Shown here: positions 1-8,999 of the stretch, piece after piece
Numbering within the stretch: the stretch's first letter is position 1
Layout of the letters: each line of letters begins with the position of its first letter
DNA from: Helicobacter turcicus
Lineage (GTDB): Bacteria; Campylobacterota; Campylobacteria; Campylobacterales; Helicobacteraceae
Reading direction: 5' to 3'
NCBI RefSeq assembly: GCF_019711685.1
Contig: NZ_JAIGYQ010000005.1
Location: forward strand, 88,177 to 152,176
Length of the DNA stretch: 64,000 bases
Made by a program: the position numbers and the translations under genes
Notes under the pieces: generated by a model
Told to the model about the DNA's origin: nothing
What the model saw: the letters and a program-made list of their open reading frames with translations, nothing else
The model's database searches: none

Positions 1-1410
1 AAATCCAAACGAAACGAAGTAATAAACTTCGTAAAAGCTGGCTTAGAAGACTTATCAATCACACGCACAAGTTTTCATTGGGGAATTAAACTTCCAAAAG
101 AGCTTTTAGAAAACGATAAAAATAACCAAAAACATGTAATGTATGTGTGGCTCGATGCACTTATAAATTATCTAAGTGCATTAGGATTCCACAATGATTT
201 ACCAAACAAAATGGATTTTTGGCCTGCGAACTATCACATTGTTGGCAAGGACATTTTACGATTCCATGCAGTTTATTGGCCAGCGTTTTTAATGAGTCTT
301 GAATTGCCTCTTCCACGCCATATTGCCGCACATGGCTGGTGGACAAAAGATGGATCGAAAATGAGTAAAAGTGTAGGTAATGTCGTTAATCCCAAAGAAG
401 TTGTAGAAGCTTATGGGCTTGATGCTTTTAGGTATTTTGTGTTGCGTGAAGTGCCTTTTGGGCAAGATGGAGATTTCTCTCAAAATGCGCTAATTGAACG
501 CATCAATGCAGATTTAAGCAACGACTTAGGAAATCTTCTAAACCGTCTTTTAGGAATGAGTGCAAAATATTTTAATAACACTTTAGAGGCAGATTTATCG
601 CAGTTACAGGCTAACTACAATGAGGAGTTAGCGCAAATTCAAATAATCCTAAATAGCCTAGAATCACAAATGGAGGAAGTGCAGATAAACCGCTATTTAG
701 AAGAACTTTGGAAGCTTTTTAGTCTAGGCAATGGGATTATCGCTAAAAAAGAGCCTTGGCAACTTATCAAAAATGGTAAGCGCACAGAAGTGGCACAATT
801 ATTGCTACTACTTGCAAATATCTTACTAAAAGCTGCACTTTTCTTGTCGCCTTGTATGCCAAGAAGTGCAGAGAAAATTTTAAAGGTATTTGGACTTAGC
901 GTAAGCACAGAGTATTTTAGACGATTTATCCTACAAGGAGAGCTTTTGGATTCCGTAGTTTTAAAACCAATTCCAGTGCTTTTTCCACGCATTGAGGAGA
1001 GATTACTGCAAGATCCAAAAACAGAATCGGAAACAAAATCTAAGGATTCCAAAAGTGCAAAACTTGATCCTTTAGAAGTTGCAAACCCTATTAGCAAAGA
1101 TGATTTTACAAAAATTGATATTCGCATTGGAACGATTATCAGCGCAGAAATCCTACCAAAAAGTGAAAAGCTCTTAAAACTTCAAGTGGATCTAGGTGAA
1201 GCACGTCCACGTCAAATTCTAGCTGGTATCAAGGCTTATTACACACCAGAAGAGCTCCTTGGTAAGCAGGTATGCGTATTAGCAAATCTAAAGCCTGCAA
1301 AGCTTATGGGAGAACTAAGCGAAGGAATGATTCTAGCTGCAAAAGACAGCAATGGACTTGCATTTATTACGCCACAGAACAAAAGGAAAGATGGAAGCCA
1401 AATTAGCTAA
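1..1410 (+). CDS. metG: Methionyl-tRNA synthetase, 3' part (5' end outside window)
   Basis: Class I aminoacyl-tRNA synthetase that charges tRNA-Met in the cytoplasm. The frame is open from base 1, so about 469 C-terminal residues are present. The first ATG at 139 is internal, because the codons before it already read as synthetase (HVMYVWLDALINY follows without a break). The KMSKS signature of the ATP-binding loop is at bases 358-372. The last 110 residues form an EMAPII/Arc1p-type tRNA-binding OB fold (IDIRIGTI, then ILAGIKAYY and LKPAKLMGELSEGM), which marks the dimeric long form. A linker rich in Lys and Ser precedes that domain. The next gene starts 9 bases downstream, so the two are probably co-transcribed. 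The identification is secure. Confidence 0.97.
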   Translation, partial: KSKRNEVINFVKAGLEDLSITRTSFHWGIKLPKELLENDKNNQKHVMYVWLDALINYLSALGFHNDLPNKMDFWPANYHIVGKDILRFHAVYWPAFLMSLELPLPRHIAAHGWWTKDGSKMSKSVGNVVNPKEVVEAYGLDAFRYFVLREVPFGQDGDFSQNALIERINADLSNDLGNLLNRLLGMSAKYFNNTLEADLSQLQANYNEELAQIQIILNSLESQMEEVQINRYLEELWKLFSLGNGIIAKKEPWQLIKNGKRTEVAQLLLLLANILLKAALFLSPCMPRSAEKILKVFGLSVSTEYFRRFILQGELLDSVVLKPIPVLFPRIEERLLQDPKTESETKSKDSKSAKLDPLEVANPISKDDFTKIDIRIGTIISAEILPKSEKLLKLQVDLGEARPRQILAGIKAYYTPEELLGKQVCVLANLKPAKLMGELSEGMILAAKDSNGLAFITPQNKRKDGSQIS

Positions 1411-1419
1411 AGGAATAGT

Positions 1420-2490
1420 ATGAAGGGAATACAGATTGGTGTTAATGAGATTGTAGAAATTGCTTTTGGAACACTACTAAACAAACCTAGTATTTCTTTT
1501 TTTTGTCAGATTTGCGACCAAAGCAGTAGCATACGCAAGGGGGATTTATTTGTTGTAACTAACAAAGACAGCTCACAAGCGCAAAAAGACATCAAAGAAG
1601 CTGTGCAAAAGGGTGCATTTGGAATCCTTTTTAGTGGGAATATCGCAATGAGTGATAAGGAGGTGGCATGGATTAGCGTGGAAGATTTGGAGCAGTCTTT
1701 AATGCGAATTTTACGCCACTATCTGCTTATAAACAATAAGATTCTATTTCTACTAAGCAAAGATGAATACGAGATTGCCACACAAATTATCACACACAAG
1801 AAAACATTAGAACACTTTTGTGGAAGCTTAAGTGGGCTTATCCATAATGTAATTCAAAGTGATGCGGCATTTTTTCTCTACTGCAACACAAGCCTAGATT
1901 TAAGCACATTGCCGAAAAATCAACAAGAAATCAAAGCACTCTCTCAAGAAAAAATTGACGAGGATAAGCTTCCTTTTGCGCTAAATTCTTATTCTCTCTT
2001 TGGAATCAAACTTTTTTATAAAAGCACAGATTATGAGATTCCGCTTCCAAAACTCTTTATCCAGCCATTAGCTCGCGTCTTACGACTCTGCGAGGATTAT
2101 TCTATTAATGTCCAACTAGAAAATTTTACCGCTTTGGCTAATTTTAAACCCCTTTATTTAGATGAACGAGGCGTGATTGCAAAACCCGGAACAACCAATA
2201 AAGTTTTGCTTGCTTGTGGGGATTCCAAACTTTATGAACAATATTTAGCTTACTTTAGTATGTATGCAAAATGGGCGCATTTAACACTTTTTGTTCCGAA
2301 GATTTATCATGAGCTTTATGCGCCCTATGCAAAGGTTATTCCTTATGCAGATAAAAAGACCCTTTTTGCTGCACTTGTAAATGAGAAATACAACTTTGCA
2401 CTAATTTTAGGCACAAATACACACACTCTAGAAGCGCAATTTACACACCAAATCACAGAAGCAAATTTGTTTAACTACACAAAGGAATAA
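1420..2490 (+). CDS. Mur-ligase-like protein of unknown function, 356 aa
   Basis: No assigned function. The N-terminal 80 residues (SIRKGDLFVV near residue 38, then KDIKEAVQKGAFGILF) match the pattern of the substrate-binding N domain of MurE and MurF ligases (S-R-x-x-x-G-D-x-F, then A-x-x-x-G-A). No P-loop of the TGTNGKT type follows: the equivalent region reads FLLSKDEYEIA, so ATP-dependent ligation looks unlikely. The C-terminal half has no motif I recognise. The gene starts with ATG after AAAGGAATAGT, sits 9 bases after metG, and is followed 1 base later by a NifX-like gene. The most likely reading is a conserved Campylobacterales protein derived from a Mur ligase that has lost catalysis. 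Confidence 0.7.
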   Translation: MKGIQIGVNEIVEIAFGTLLNKPSISFFCQICDQSSSIRKGDLFVVTNKDSSQAQKDIKEAVQKGAFGILFSGNIAMSDKEVAWISVEDLEQSLMRILRHYLLINNKILFLLSKDEYEIATQIITHKKTLEHFCGSLSGLIHNVIQSDAAFFLYCNTSLDLSTLPKNQQEIKALSQEKIDEDKLPFALNSYSLFGIKLFYKSTDYEIPLPKLFIQPLARVLRLCEDYSINVQLENFTALANFKPLYLDERGVIAKPGTTNKVLLACGDSKLYEQYLAYFSMYAKWAHLTLFVPKIYHELYAPYAKVIPYADKKTLFAALVNEKYNFALILGTNTHTLEAQFTHQITEANLFNYTKE

Positions 2491-2491
2491 T

Positions 2492-2878
2492 ATGAAAATT
2501 GCAATCCCTGTTTTTGATGAAAATCTACAAATTTTTAACAACACTGGACATACACCCTTTTTTGCTATTTTTGAGCAAATTGGAAGCGGAATGTTTAAAA
2601 AAATTGACTTTGTTGAGTTACGCAAGAATCCGCGCGGTGATGAAAGTGCTAATACTGGATGTTCACACAAAGATAGTGATATGAGTGAAGAAGAACGAGT
2701 TGCACACAAAAACGAACATAATGTGCTAGGAGAGATTATTCAAGATTGTGCCATTGTTCTCGTCAAAAAAGCATGTCAAAATACAGCAAAAGTCTTTAAC
2801 GAACGTGGAATTAAAGTGTGTAAAATAGATGTAAGCTGTCAAAGTGCAAAAGACGCACTCAAATTCATTAAACTTTAA
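2492..2878 (+). CDS. NifX/NifB C-terminal family protein (iron-molybdenum cofactor-binding fold)
   Basis: A 128-residue protein of the dinitrogenase iron-molybdenum cofactor family (NifX, NafY, NifB C-terminus, MTH1175), with an RNase H-like fold. It opens with MKIAIPVFDENLQIFNNTGH, the usual first strand and loop of the family, and closes with the conserved pattern VLVKKACQNTAKVFNERGIKV. An insert with several His, Cys, Asp and Glu (near residues 55-75) could bind metal. No nif genes are nearby, and these proteins are common in bacteria that do not fix nitrogen, where their role is poorly known. The gene follows its neighbour by 1 base with AAAGGAATAAT as ribosome site, so it is the last gene of the metG operon. 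Confidence 0.75.
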   Translation: MKIAIPVFDENLQIFNNTGHTPFFAIFEQIGSGMFKKIDFVELRKNPRGDESANTGCSHKDSDMSEEERVAHKNEHNVLGEIIQDCAIVLVKKACQNTAKVFNERGIKVCKIDVSCQSAKDALKFIKL

Positions 2879-2879
2879 T

Positions 2880-2900
2880 GCAGAGAGATTATCTCTCTGC
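2880..2900. terminator. Hairpin between convergent genes
   Basis: A 10 bp perfect inverted repeat (GCAGAGAGAT, one central T, ATCTCTCTGC) begins two bases after the NifX-like stop codon. It includes the last codons of the convergent csd6-type gene. The position fits a two-way terminator, but a strong T run is missing on both strands, so the strength is uncertain. Confidence 0.5.
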
Positions 2901-3863
2901 TAAAATTTGCATTTTAGAATTTTTTAATTCTATATAAAGCTCCTTTTCTCCACTAAATCTGTAACTTGGAGCTTTGTAATCTTCATAAAAAGAAATCCTA
3001 AATAAATGCCTGTTTTCATCATTGGGATAAGGTGAAATATTAATTTTAGAAAATACAATTTCTTTTCTCTCGTTTTTTGCAAAAATTCTGCGTTTATTTT
3101 GCACAAACTCATCATATTTCATTCCATCAAAGCGCGTAAAATCCTCACTATAAAACCCCAAATATTTATCCACATTACTCTCTTTCCAAGCATTTTTCCA
3201 TGCATATAAGTCTGTTAGCAAAATGCTTAAATCCTCTTTTTTAACTTCCTTAGCATTATTCTCAAAAGTTACTAGCAATGCTTGACGATAATCAATTATT
3301 GCATCCACACTACTTAACTTATCATTTTCAATTACGATACAACCACGTGTATTAAGCTCTTTGCGATTCCCATCTAGCGGTCTCCCATGAATCCAAATTC
3401 CATAACCTGTGCGCTTTTGTAGGCGATCATAAAGATTAGGATAATTTGTAGCAAATGCAAGCGGTCCATAGTATTGATCAAGATTTACCAAACGTGCATT
3501 TAACGAATACACTCCAATGGGAGTCGCTAAATCTCCTTCTTTTTCCTTATTTCCACCCTTTGAACCCACTAAACTTTCCACATTTAACTTCTCATTCCAT
3601 TGATGATTTTCCAATGCATAAAGCCTTAGCGTTGGCGCATTTTTAGTCGCTATAAAAAGATATTTTAAATCTTCATAGTATCCAAAACGGGTGTCCTGTT
3701 CTTTTAATGCTTCATTCCAAAAACTACGTGTTTGCATAATGGAATCTATTTTTTGCTCAATGGCTTTTGTGCCACCTTTTTTGTAAAGTTCCACCCACTC
3801 CAAATCACTTGCATACGCAAGACCGACCATTAAACACAAACTAAAAATTTTAAAAATCTTCAT
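2889..3863 (-). CDS. Periplasmic peptidoglycan LD-peptidase (YkuD fold), Csd6/Pgp2 type
   Basis: 324 residues with a short signal peptide (residues 1 to about 18, ending GLAYAS). The YkuD domain holds the catalytic pattern H159-x15-C175 (IHGRPLDGNRKELNTRGCIV), followed by an NTF2-like C-terminal domain (about 205-324). In H. pylori Csd6 and C. jejuni Pgp2 this architecture is an LD-carboxypeptidase that trims tetrapeptides to tripeptides and is needed for helical cell shape. The length and the two-domain order match that family, so a similar role is inferred. It lies just upstream of era in reverse orientation terms (13 bases after it on the transcribed strand side). An LD-transpeptidase activity cannot be excluded from sequence. 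Confidence 0.85.
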   Translation of the reverse strand: MKIFKIFSLCLMVGLAYASDLEWVELYKKGGTKAIEQKIDSIMQTRSFWNEALKEQDTRFGYYEDLKYLFIATKNAPTLRLYALENHQWNEKLNVESLVGSKGGNKEKEGDLATPIGVYSLNARLVNLDQYYGPLAFATNYPNLYDRLQKRTGYGIWIHGRPLDGNRKELNTRGCIVIENDKLSSVDAIIDYRQALLVTFENNAKEVKKEDLSILLTDLYAWKNAWKESNVDKYLGFYSEDFTRFDGMKYDEFVQNKRRIFAKNERKEIVFSKINISPYPNDENRHLFRISFYEDYKAPSYRFSGEKELYIELKNSKMQILAER

Positions 3864-3877
3864 ACTCTAACCTCATT

Positions 3878-4765
3878 TTAATATTCAAAATTATACCCCA
3901 TTTTTTTTAGACTTTCACGCTCTTTACTCCAGCTGGGCACAACTTTTACAAAAAGTTCCAAAAACACCTTTTGATGCACAAAATTTTCAATACTTAGCCT
4001 TGCTTCCTTACCAATGCGCTTTAAACTCGCACCTCCCCTGCCAATTACCATTCCCTTTTGACTCTCTTTATGCACAACAATTGTCGCTTTAATATGATGA
4101 ATATTAGGTTTCTCACGATAAAATGTGATTTGCACATCACTCTCATAAGGTAACTCATCACTAAGATTTTCAAACACAGCCTCGCGGATTAACTCTTTAG
4201 CAATCTCTTTTGTCGTATTTGGACTTAAAATTTCTGGGTCATAATAATAGGGATTTTTTGGCATAAATTTTACAAGCATTTCTATCACACATTTCAAGCT
4301 TCCTAGATCCTTAATAGAAACAGGAATTAATGCCTCATAAAAATCTTTGAATTTCTCATATTTACTAATTGCCCTAAATAGCATATCTTTGGATACAGAA
4401 TCTGTTTTTGTAAGTAACAAAATATGCTTTTTATTTTGAACCATCTCCAAAAACTCTTCATAATAACTAATTTTATCGCTAACAGGGGCTAAAAATAGCA
4501 GAAAATCACAATCTCTCAATGCCTGCATTGCTTCTTTTAACATATACTGATTAAGCAATTTTTCTTGTTTATGAATCCCTGGAGTATCTACAAAAACAAT
4601 TTGTGTATCTCCCTCTGTCAGCACAAGATGCATACGTTTGCGTGTAGCATTTGCTTTATGAGAGACAAGGGCAAGCTTTTCTCCTAAAAGCGTATTTAAA
4701 AAAGTGCTTTTCCCTGCATTTGGACGCCCCAAAACTGCAACAAATCCAGCTTTTGTATTCTCCAA
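3878..4765 (-). CDS. era: GTPase Era
   Basis: 295-residue Ras-like GTPase with a C-terminal KH domain, which binds the 3' end of 16S rRNA during 30S assembly. G1 is GRPNAGKS near residue 13, G3 is DTPG, G4 is TKTD. The KH loop reads VIGRGGASLKRIG near residues 240-252. The start is TTG at 4765, placed after AGGGAAGCA and 8 bases after the hslU stop; no ATG lies between that stop and the G1 motif. The order rplI-hslV-hslU-era with minimal spacing indicates one transcript. Confidence 0.97.
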   Translation of the reverse strand: MENTKAGFVAVLGRPNAGKSTFLNTLLGEKLALVSHKANATRKRMHLVLTEGDTQIVFVDTPGIHKQEKLLNQYMLKEAMQALRDCDFLLFLAPVSDKISYYEEFLEMVQNKKHILLLTKTDSVSKDMLFRAISKYEKFKDFYEALIPVSIKDLGSLKCVIEMLVKFMPKNPYYYDPEILSPNTTKEIAKELIREAVFENLSDELPYESDVQITFYREKPNIHHIKATIVVHKESQKGMVIGRGGASLKRIGKEARLSIENFVHQKVFLELFVKVVPSWSKERESLKKMGYNFEY

Positions 4766-4773
4766 ATGCTTCC

Positions 4774-6114
4774 CTATAAAATATAGTGTGCAGTATCAGA
4801 ATCCGCTACTAGAGATTCTAACTTCTCTTTCACAAGTATTTCTGTGATTTCCACTTCTTTTCCCTTGTAATTCTCCGCTTCAAAGCTAATCTCCTCAATC
4901 ACTTGTTCTACAACCGTATGCAAACGTCTTGCTCCAATATCCTCTGTCTTTTCATTTGCTACTTGTGAATAATGCGCAAGCGCACGAATTGCCGTATCAC
5001 TAAAGCTTAAATGCACATCTTCCACGCTAAGCAGTGCTTCATACTGACGCAAAATAGAATTTTTAGTTTGTGTTAAAATCTTATACAATGCTTCCTCGTC
5101 AAGACTATCAAGCTCCACACGTAAAGGGAATCTCCCTTGAAGTTCAGCAATTAAATCACTAGGTTTGCTCAAACTAAATGCTCCTGCTGCAATAAATAAA
5201 ATATGATCGGTTTTAATACTACCATATTTGGTATTTACCACACTACCCTCAACAATAGGAAGCAAATCACGTTGCACACCCTCTTTACTAGGATCTTGAC
5301 GTTGCCCACCATTACCACTTACTGCAACCTTATCAATCTCATCAATGAAAATGATTCCACTATTCTCTGCACGCTTTAACCCCTCTTGCTTAATAGCTTC
5401 CAAATCCAACAACGCTTCACTTGCTTCAACTTTTAATAATTCCTTAGCTTCCTTAATTGTAACTTCTTTCTTTGGGCTATCTTTTGGGGAAGCTATAAAA
5501 ACCTTAGCAATAGTTTCTTGCACTTTTGCAAACTCTGCTGGCATATTTCCATCTTCAATTTCAAAAGTTCGCTTTGGTGCTTCTACTTCAATTTTTAAGT
5601 GATCCATTTCGCCATTTAATACCTTTTGTCGCATTTTATTTGCAGCATTTTCATACTCTTCAACCTTCTGCTCACTAGCTCCCTTTGGCAGAGGTGGAAT
5701 GAGTTTTTCCACGATTTTATCTAGCACATATTTTTCAATATCTTGTGTGCTTTTATTGCGATGCTCTTCTTTAACAAGATTAATAGAAGAAACCACCAAA
5801 TCACGCACCATAGATTCCACATCACGCCCCACAAAGCCTACTTCTGTATATTTGCTAGCCTCAACTTTAATAAAAGGTAATCCCATAATCTTTGCCATTC
5901 TGCGCGCAATTTCAGTTTTTCCAACACCCGTTGAACCAATCATTAAAATATTTTTTGGCATCACCTCATCTTGAATCTCTTTTGGGAGCTGTAAGCGACG
6001 ATAGCGGTTACGCAAAGCAATTGCCACAACTTTTTTAGCATCCTTTTGTCCAATAATATATTCATCTAAATAACTCACAATTTCTTTTGGTGTCATTGCA
6101 AATAATTTTTCCAC
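4774..6114 (-). CDS. hslU: ATP-dependent protease ATPase subunit HslU
   Basis: AAA+ unfoldase of the HslUV (ClpYQ) protease, forming a hexamer on HslV. It has Walker A GSTGVGKTE, Walker B IIFIDEIDK, the central I-domain, and the sensor pattern ELQGRFPLRVEL. The C-terminus AHYIL matches the tail that inserts into HslV. The likely start is GTG at 6114, six bases after AGGA and directly after the hslV stop, giving 446 residues. ATG at 6096 (MTPKEIVSYLDEYI) is the alternative. The frame stays open further upstream to 6165, but that part overlaps hslV and has no family resemblance. Confidence 0.96.
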   Translation of the reverse strand: MEKLFAMTPKEIVSYLDEYIIGQKDAKKVVAIALRNRYRRLQLPKEIQDEVMPKNILMIGSTGVGKTEIARRMAKIMGLPFIKVEASKYTEVGFVGRDVESMVRDLVVSSINLVKEEHRNKSTQDIEKYVLDKIVEKLIPPLPKGASEQKVEEYENAANKMRQKVLNGEMDHLKIEVEAPKRTFEIEDGNMPAEFAKVQETIAKVFIASPKDSPKKEVTIKEAKELLKVEASEALLDLEAIKQEGLKRAENSGIIFIDEIDKVAVSGNGGQRQDPSKEGVQRDLLPIVEGSVVNTKYGSIKTDHILFIAAGAFSLSKPSDLIAELQGRFPLRVELDSLDEEALYKILTQTKNSILRQYEALLSVEDVHLSFSDTAIRALAHYSQVANEKTEDIGARRLHTVVEQVIEEISFEAENYKGKEVEITEILVKEKLESLVADSDTAHYIL

Positions 6115-6122
6115 ATTTTTTC

Positions 6123-6656
6123 CTAAAGTTCTAAAATTTTGATATTTTGGTTTGTATAAATACAAAGTTCGCCAGCAATTTTTAGCGACTGCTCCACAAG
6201 CTCTTTTGGTTCTAAAGCACTTCCAAAACGATCAAGTGCCCTTGCAGCTGAGAGTGCGTAGTTTCCACCACTTCCAATTGCTGCAATTTTTCTATCTTCT
6301 GGTTCTACAACATCTCCTGTCCCACTTAAGATAAAAATGCGCTCTTTATTAAGCACAATCATCATTGCTTCTAAACGCCTTAAATACTTATCTTTACGCC
6401 ATTCTTTAGAAAATTCCATGACAGATTTTAGTAAATCACCCTTTTTATTCTCCAAAATCCCTTCAAACATATCAAAGAGACTAAAGGCATCTGCTGTGCT
6501 TCCTGCAAATCCACTTAGGATTTTCCCATGATAGAGTGTGCGGATTTTTGTCGCATTTCCTTTTAAAATACAATTCCCAAAAGTAACCTGTCCATCTCCA
6601 CCAATCACTGCCCCTTTCTCGCTTTTGTAAGCTAAAATTGTAGTTGCATGAAACAT
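6123..6656 (-). CDS. hslV: ATP-dependent protease proteolytic subunit HslV
   Basis: 177-residue proteasome-related threonine peptidase, partner of HslU. The sequence [10 protein letters not shown] puts the catalytic Thr after a short propeptide, and the fold signatures [21 protein letters not shown] and [17 protein letters not shown] are all present. Its ATG shares one base with the rplI stop (TAATG), which suggests translational coupling. Together with hslU it forms a complete HslUV protease in the cytoplasm. Length is normal for the family. Confidence 0.97.
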   Translation of the reverse strand: MFHATTILAYKSEKGAVIGGDGQVTFGNCILKGNATKIRTLYHGKILSGFAGSTADAFSLFDMFEGILENKKGDLLKSVMEFSKEWRKDKYLRRLEAMMIVLNKERIFILSGTGDVVEPEDRKIAAIGSGGNYALSAARALDRFGSALEPKELVEQSLKIAGELCIYTNQNIKILEL

Positions 6657-7102
6657 TATTGTGCCTCAATATCTACTTTTAACACTGCGCAGATTCCATG
6701 TCCTAGCTTAATCTCCACTTCATAAATACCTGTGGATTTAATCGGATTTTTTAGCTCAATTGTCCTTTTATCTATTGCAATGCGATGTTCCTTTGCTAGA
6801 GCCTCTGCAATATCTTCTTTGGTGATTGCACCATATAAAGAACCATTTGCGCCCACTTTTTGGACAATTTTTAAAGTTACTTCTTCAATTTTTTTTGCCG
6901 CCATTTCTGTTAGAGCTTTTTCTGCTGCTGCCATTTCTTCAGCCTTTTTTTGCTCCGCCTTATAGCGATTAATCACAGCATTTGTGGCGAAATCTGCTAA
7001 TCCCTTAGCAATTAAAAAATTCTTTCCATAGCCATCTTTAACTTCGCAAATATCGCCTTTTTTTCCTAAGCCTTTCACATCCTGTAGCAATAAAACTTTC
7101 AT
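6656..7102 (-). CDS. rplI: 50S ribosomal protein L9
   Basis: 148-residue L9. The N-terminal rRNA-binding domain reads [21 protein letters not shown], followed by the long connecting helix rich in Lys, Ala and Glu (about residues 45-75) and the C-terminal domain. The start is ATG at 7102, after TTGGAGAAAGT; an upstream in-frame codon (7120) would add six residues that the family lacks. It is the first gene of rplI-hslV-hslU-era. A minus-strand TAAAAT box at 7133-7138 could be its promoter. Confidence 0.96.
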   Translation of the reverse strand: MKVLLLQDVKGLGKKGDICEVKDGYGKNFLIAKGLADFATNAVINRYKAEQKKAEEMAAAEKALTEMAAKKIEEVTLKIVQKVGANGSLYGAITKEDIAEALAKEHRIAIDKRTIELKNPIKSTGIYEVEIKLGHGICAVLKVDIEAQ

Positions 7103-7132
7103 ACTTTCTCCAACAATCAATAATAAAGGCGG

Positions 7133-7138
7133 ATTTTA
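7133..7138 (-). promoter_or_regulatory. Possible -10 box for rplI operon
   Basis: The minus strand reads GATAAAATCC, giving a TAAAAT -10 element about 31 bases before the rplI ATG. Campylobacterales promoters rely mainly on the -10 box in A+T-rich surroundings, as here. A 10 bp inverted repeat (ATTCAATTTG at 7149-7158 with its complement at 7188-7197) lies just upstream. Its role is unknown. Confidence 0.35.
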
Positions 7139-7340
7139 TCCACTTTTTATTCAATTTGAGTTTAAACCAATAAAAACGACTTTAAAACAAATTGAATTAA
7201 TACATATTGTATTTTTAAAAATATAAATTAATTTCCCAAAAAAGATTTCACAAACAACATCTTAAAATCACTAGCTAATCTAAAAAACATTAGAGAATTC
7301 ATTTAAAATTTACTTTTAATAAAGTTAAGAGGAGCTAAAT

Positions 7341-7916
7341 TTATTCTGTCCTAGCATCCGCTAATACAAATGCATGTAAGACTCTTGCGCCATTAGATTC
7401 CAAACATTCCTTTGCTTCAAGTAGTGTTAAGCCGCTTGTTACAATATCATCAACTAGCACGATTTGCTTATCTTTCACAGCCCGTTTTAAAACGAATTTT
7501 CTAGGATTTTTTTTTCTAAATTCCAGAGTTTTTCCTGCATAGCTTACAGAATTACTCGCATAAATTGTCCTATACATCGGCTTTAAACCCACTTCTTTTA
7601 AATGGTGTAAGAAAATTGCATTATGCGCATAGCCTTGCTTACTAATCCTATCATCAATCCCCACAGAATAAGCATTATAAGATACTTTAAGTTGTGTTTT
7701 TAGGTAATCTAGCGCAAGTTTTGCTAGTGCATTATAAATCTTGTTTCCTACCACAGCATACTTTGCATGGAGTAATTCTGCCACACTAGTGTATTCAAAA
7801 AACCCATACACCTTAAAGCCTTGCAAATCCCTACAAGTTAGTCCCAAAGCAACAAGTCCTAAGCAATCTTTACATAGAATCTTAAACGAAAATCTTCCAC
7901 AAAATAGACAGCGCAT
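7341..7916 (-). CDS. ComF-family phosphoribosyltransferase-like protein
   Basis: 191 residues. The N-terminus has a zinc-finger pattern C3-x2-C6 with C15-x2-C18 (reading MRCLFCG and LCKDCLG). The C-terminal type I phosphoribosyltransferase domain has the PRPP loop VLVDDIVTSGLTL. This is the ComF/ComFC architecture; in naturally competent bacteria such proteins help internalised single-stranded DNA become recombined, and a competence role here is inferred from family. The ATG shares one base with the tmk stop (TAATG), so it is translated with tmk. It is the last gene of the operon that begins upstream near 14.8 kb. Confidence 0.85.
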   Translation of the reverse strand: MRCLFCGRFSFKILCKDCLGLVALGLTCRDLQGFKVYGFFEYTSVAELLHAKYAVVGNKIYNALAKLALDYLKTQLKVSYNAYSVGIDDRISKQGYAHNAIFLHHLKEVGLKPMYRTIYASNSVSYAGKTLEFRKKNPRKFVLKRAVKDKQIVLVDDIVTSGLTLLEAKECLESNGARVLHAFVLADARTE

Positions 7917-8482
7917 TAACTTTTAATAAAATCCACAATTTTCTTGGTTATGGAATCTTGTGGCAATTTTGCATCAAGCACAAGCGATTCTATATTTAAA
8001 CGTTCCATTACTTGTTTCAATCGTGCCTGAAGCTCCAAAAGATAGGCAATACCTCTTTGCTCTATCTTATCTTTACCTTTTTTGCTTAGACGAAATTCTA
8101 GTGTCTCCCTATCAAGCTCTAGAAAAATCACTTTATTAGGTAATGTATTATCCATTACAAAAGCATTATAAGATTCCAATATTTTAAAATCAAAATCCCT
8201 TGCATACGCAATTCCAGAGATTAAACTGCGGTCGCTAATAAGCAATCTGTCCAAATTTGGCGCAATTACACTTGCAAAATGTTCTGCTCTATCAGCTAAA
8301 AACAACAACATTTCTGCTTTAGGACTTTTTATCTCACTCTTTAGCAAAATCTCTCTAATGCTACTCCCTAAAGGTGTTGCTCCAGGCTCAAAGGTAAAAA
8401 CTGCATCTTTAAACACTCTCTTTAATTGCGCAATTTGTGTGCTTTTTCCTGCTGTGTCAATCCCTTCTAATGTAACATACAC
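7916..8482 (-). CDS. tmk: Thymidylate kinase
   Basis: 188-residue P-loop kinase that phosphorylates dTMP to dTDP. The P-loop reads EGIDTAGKST, the DRS motif is SDRSLISGIAYA, and the lid region is RLSKKGKDKIEQ. Its length is slightly short for the family (about 200), typical of Campylobacterales. The start is GTG at 8482, placed five bases after AGGGAG; no in-frame ATG occurs before the P-loop. It lies 19 bases after coaD in the same direction and overlaps comF by one base. Confidence 0.95.
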   Translation of the reverse strand: MYVTLEGIDTAGKSTQIAQLKRVFKDAVFTFEPGATPLGSSIREILLKSEIKSPKAEMLLFLADRAEHFASVIAPNLDRLLISDRSLISGIAYARDFDFKILESYNAFVMDNTLPNKVIFLELDRETLEFRLSKKGKDKIEQRGIAYLLELQARLKQVMERLNIESLVLDAKLPQDSITKKIVDFIKS

Positions 8483-8501
8483 TGCAACTCCCTATTTTGT
8501 A

Positions 8502-8999
8502 TTAAAATCTCTTATCCAAACTCATCATATAGTCTTTCACACTCTTTGGCACAAGGTGTGCAACCTCTCCGCTGTGCGTAAGAATTGAGCGCACAACCGT
8601 AGAACTAATAAACGCATTTTGCAAAGAAGGCATTAAATATATCGTCTCTAGCTCCCTATTTAACGAAGCATTTGCATACCCCATTTGCAATTCGTATTCA
8701 AAATCACTTACCGCCCTAAGCCCTCGCACAAGAATCTTTGCACCCTGCTCTTTAGCAAATTCTGCAATAAGATTCTCAAAAGGATGCACACAAATTTTTG
8801 AAGCAATATTTTGTGATTCCATAATCGCTAGATTTACCATTCTAGCACGTTCTTCCAAACTAAAAAGGGGATTTTTACCGCTAGATTTTGCCACAGCAAT
8901 GATTAATCCATCAAAAAGCTTACATGCACGTTCAATAATATCTAAATGCCCATTTGTAATAGGATCAAAGGTGCCGGGATAAATAGCAATTTTTGGCAT
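8502..8999 (-). CDS. coaD: Phosphopantetheine adenylyltransferase
   Basis: 165-residue nucleotidyltransferase that makes dephospho-CoA from 4'-phosphopantetheine and ATP, the penultimate step of CoA synthesis. The signatures are [14 protein letters not shown] (T/HxGH motif) and the C-terminal ISSTVVRS (ISSTxxR). The start is ATG at 8999, which shares one base with the pyrC stop codon (TAATG); an in-frame codon 15 bases upstream would add residues that the family lacks. Length is normal. Confidence 0.97.
   Translation of the reverse strand: MPKIAIYPGTFDPITNGHLDIIERACKLFDGLIIAVAKSSGKNPLFSLEERARMVNLAIMESQNIASKICVHPFENLIAEFAKEQGAKILVRGLRAVSDFEYELQMGYANASLNRELETIYLMPSLQNAFISSTVVRSILTHSGEVAHLVPKSVKDYMMSLDKRF

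Noticed and set aside
6097..6165. Longer hslU from 6165
   Set aside because: It would overlap hslV by 43 bases and add residues that the family lacks. GTG at 6114 has a better ribosome site.
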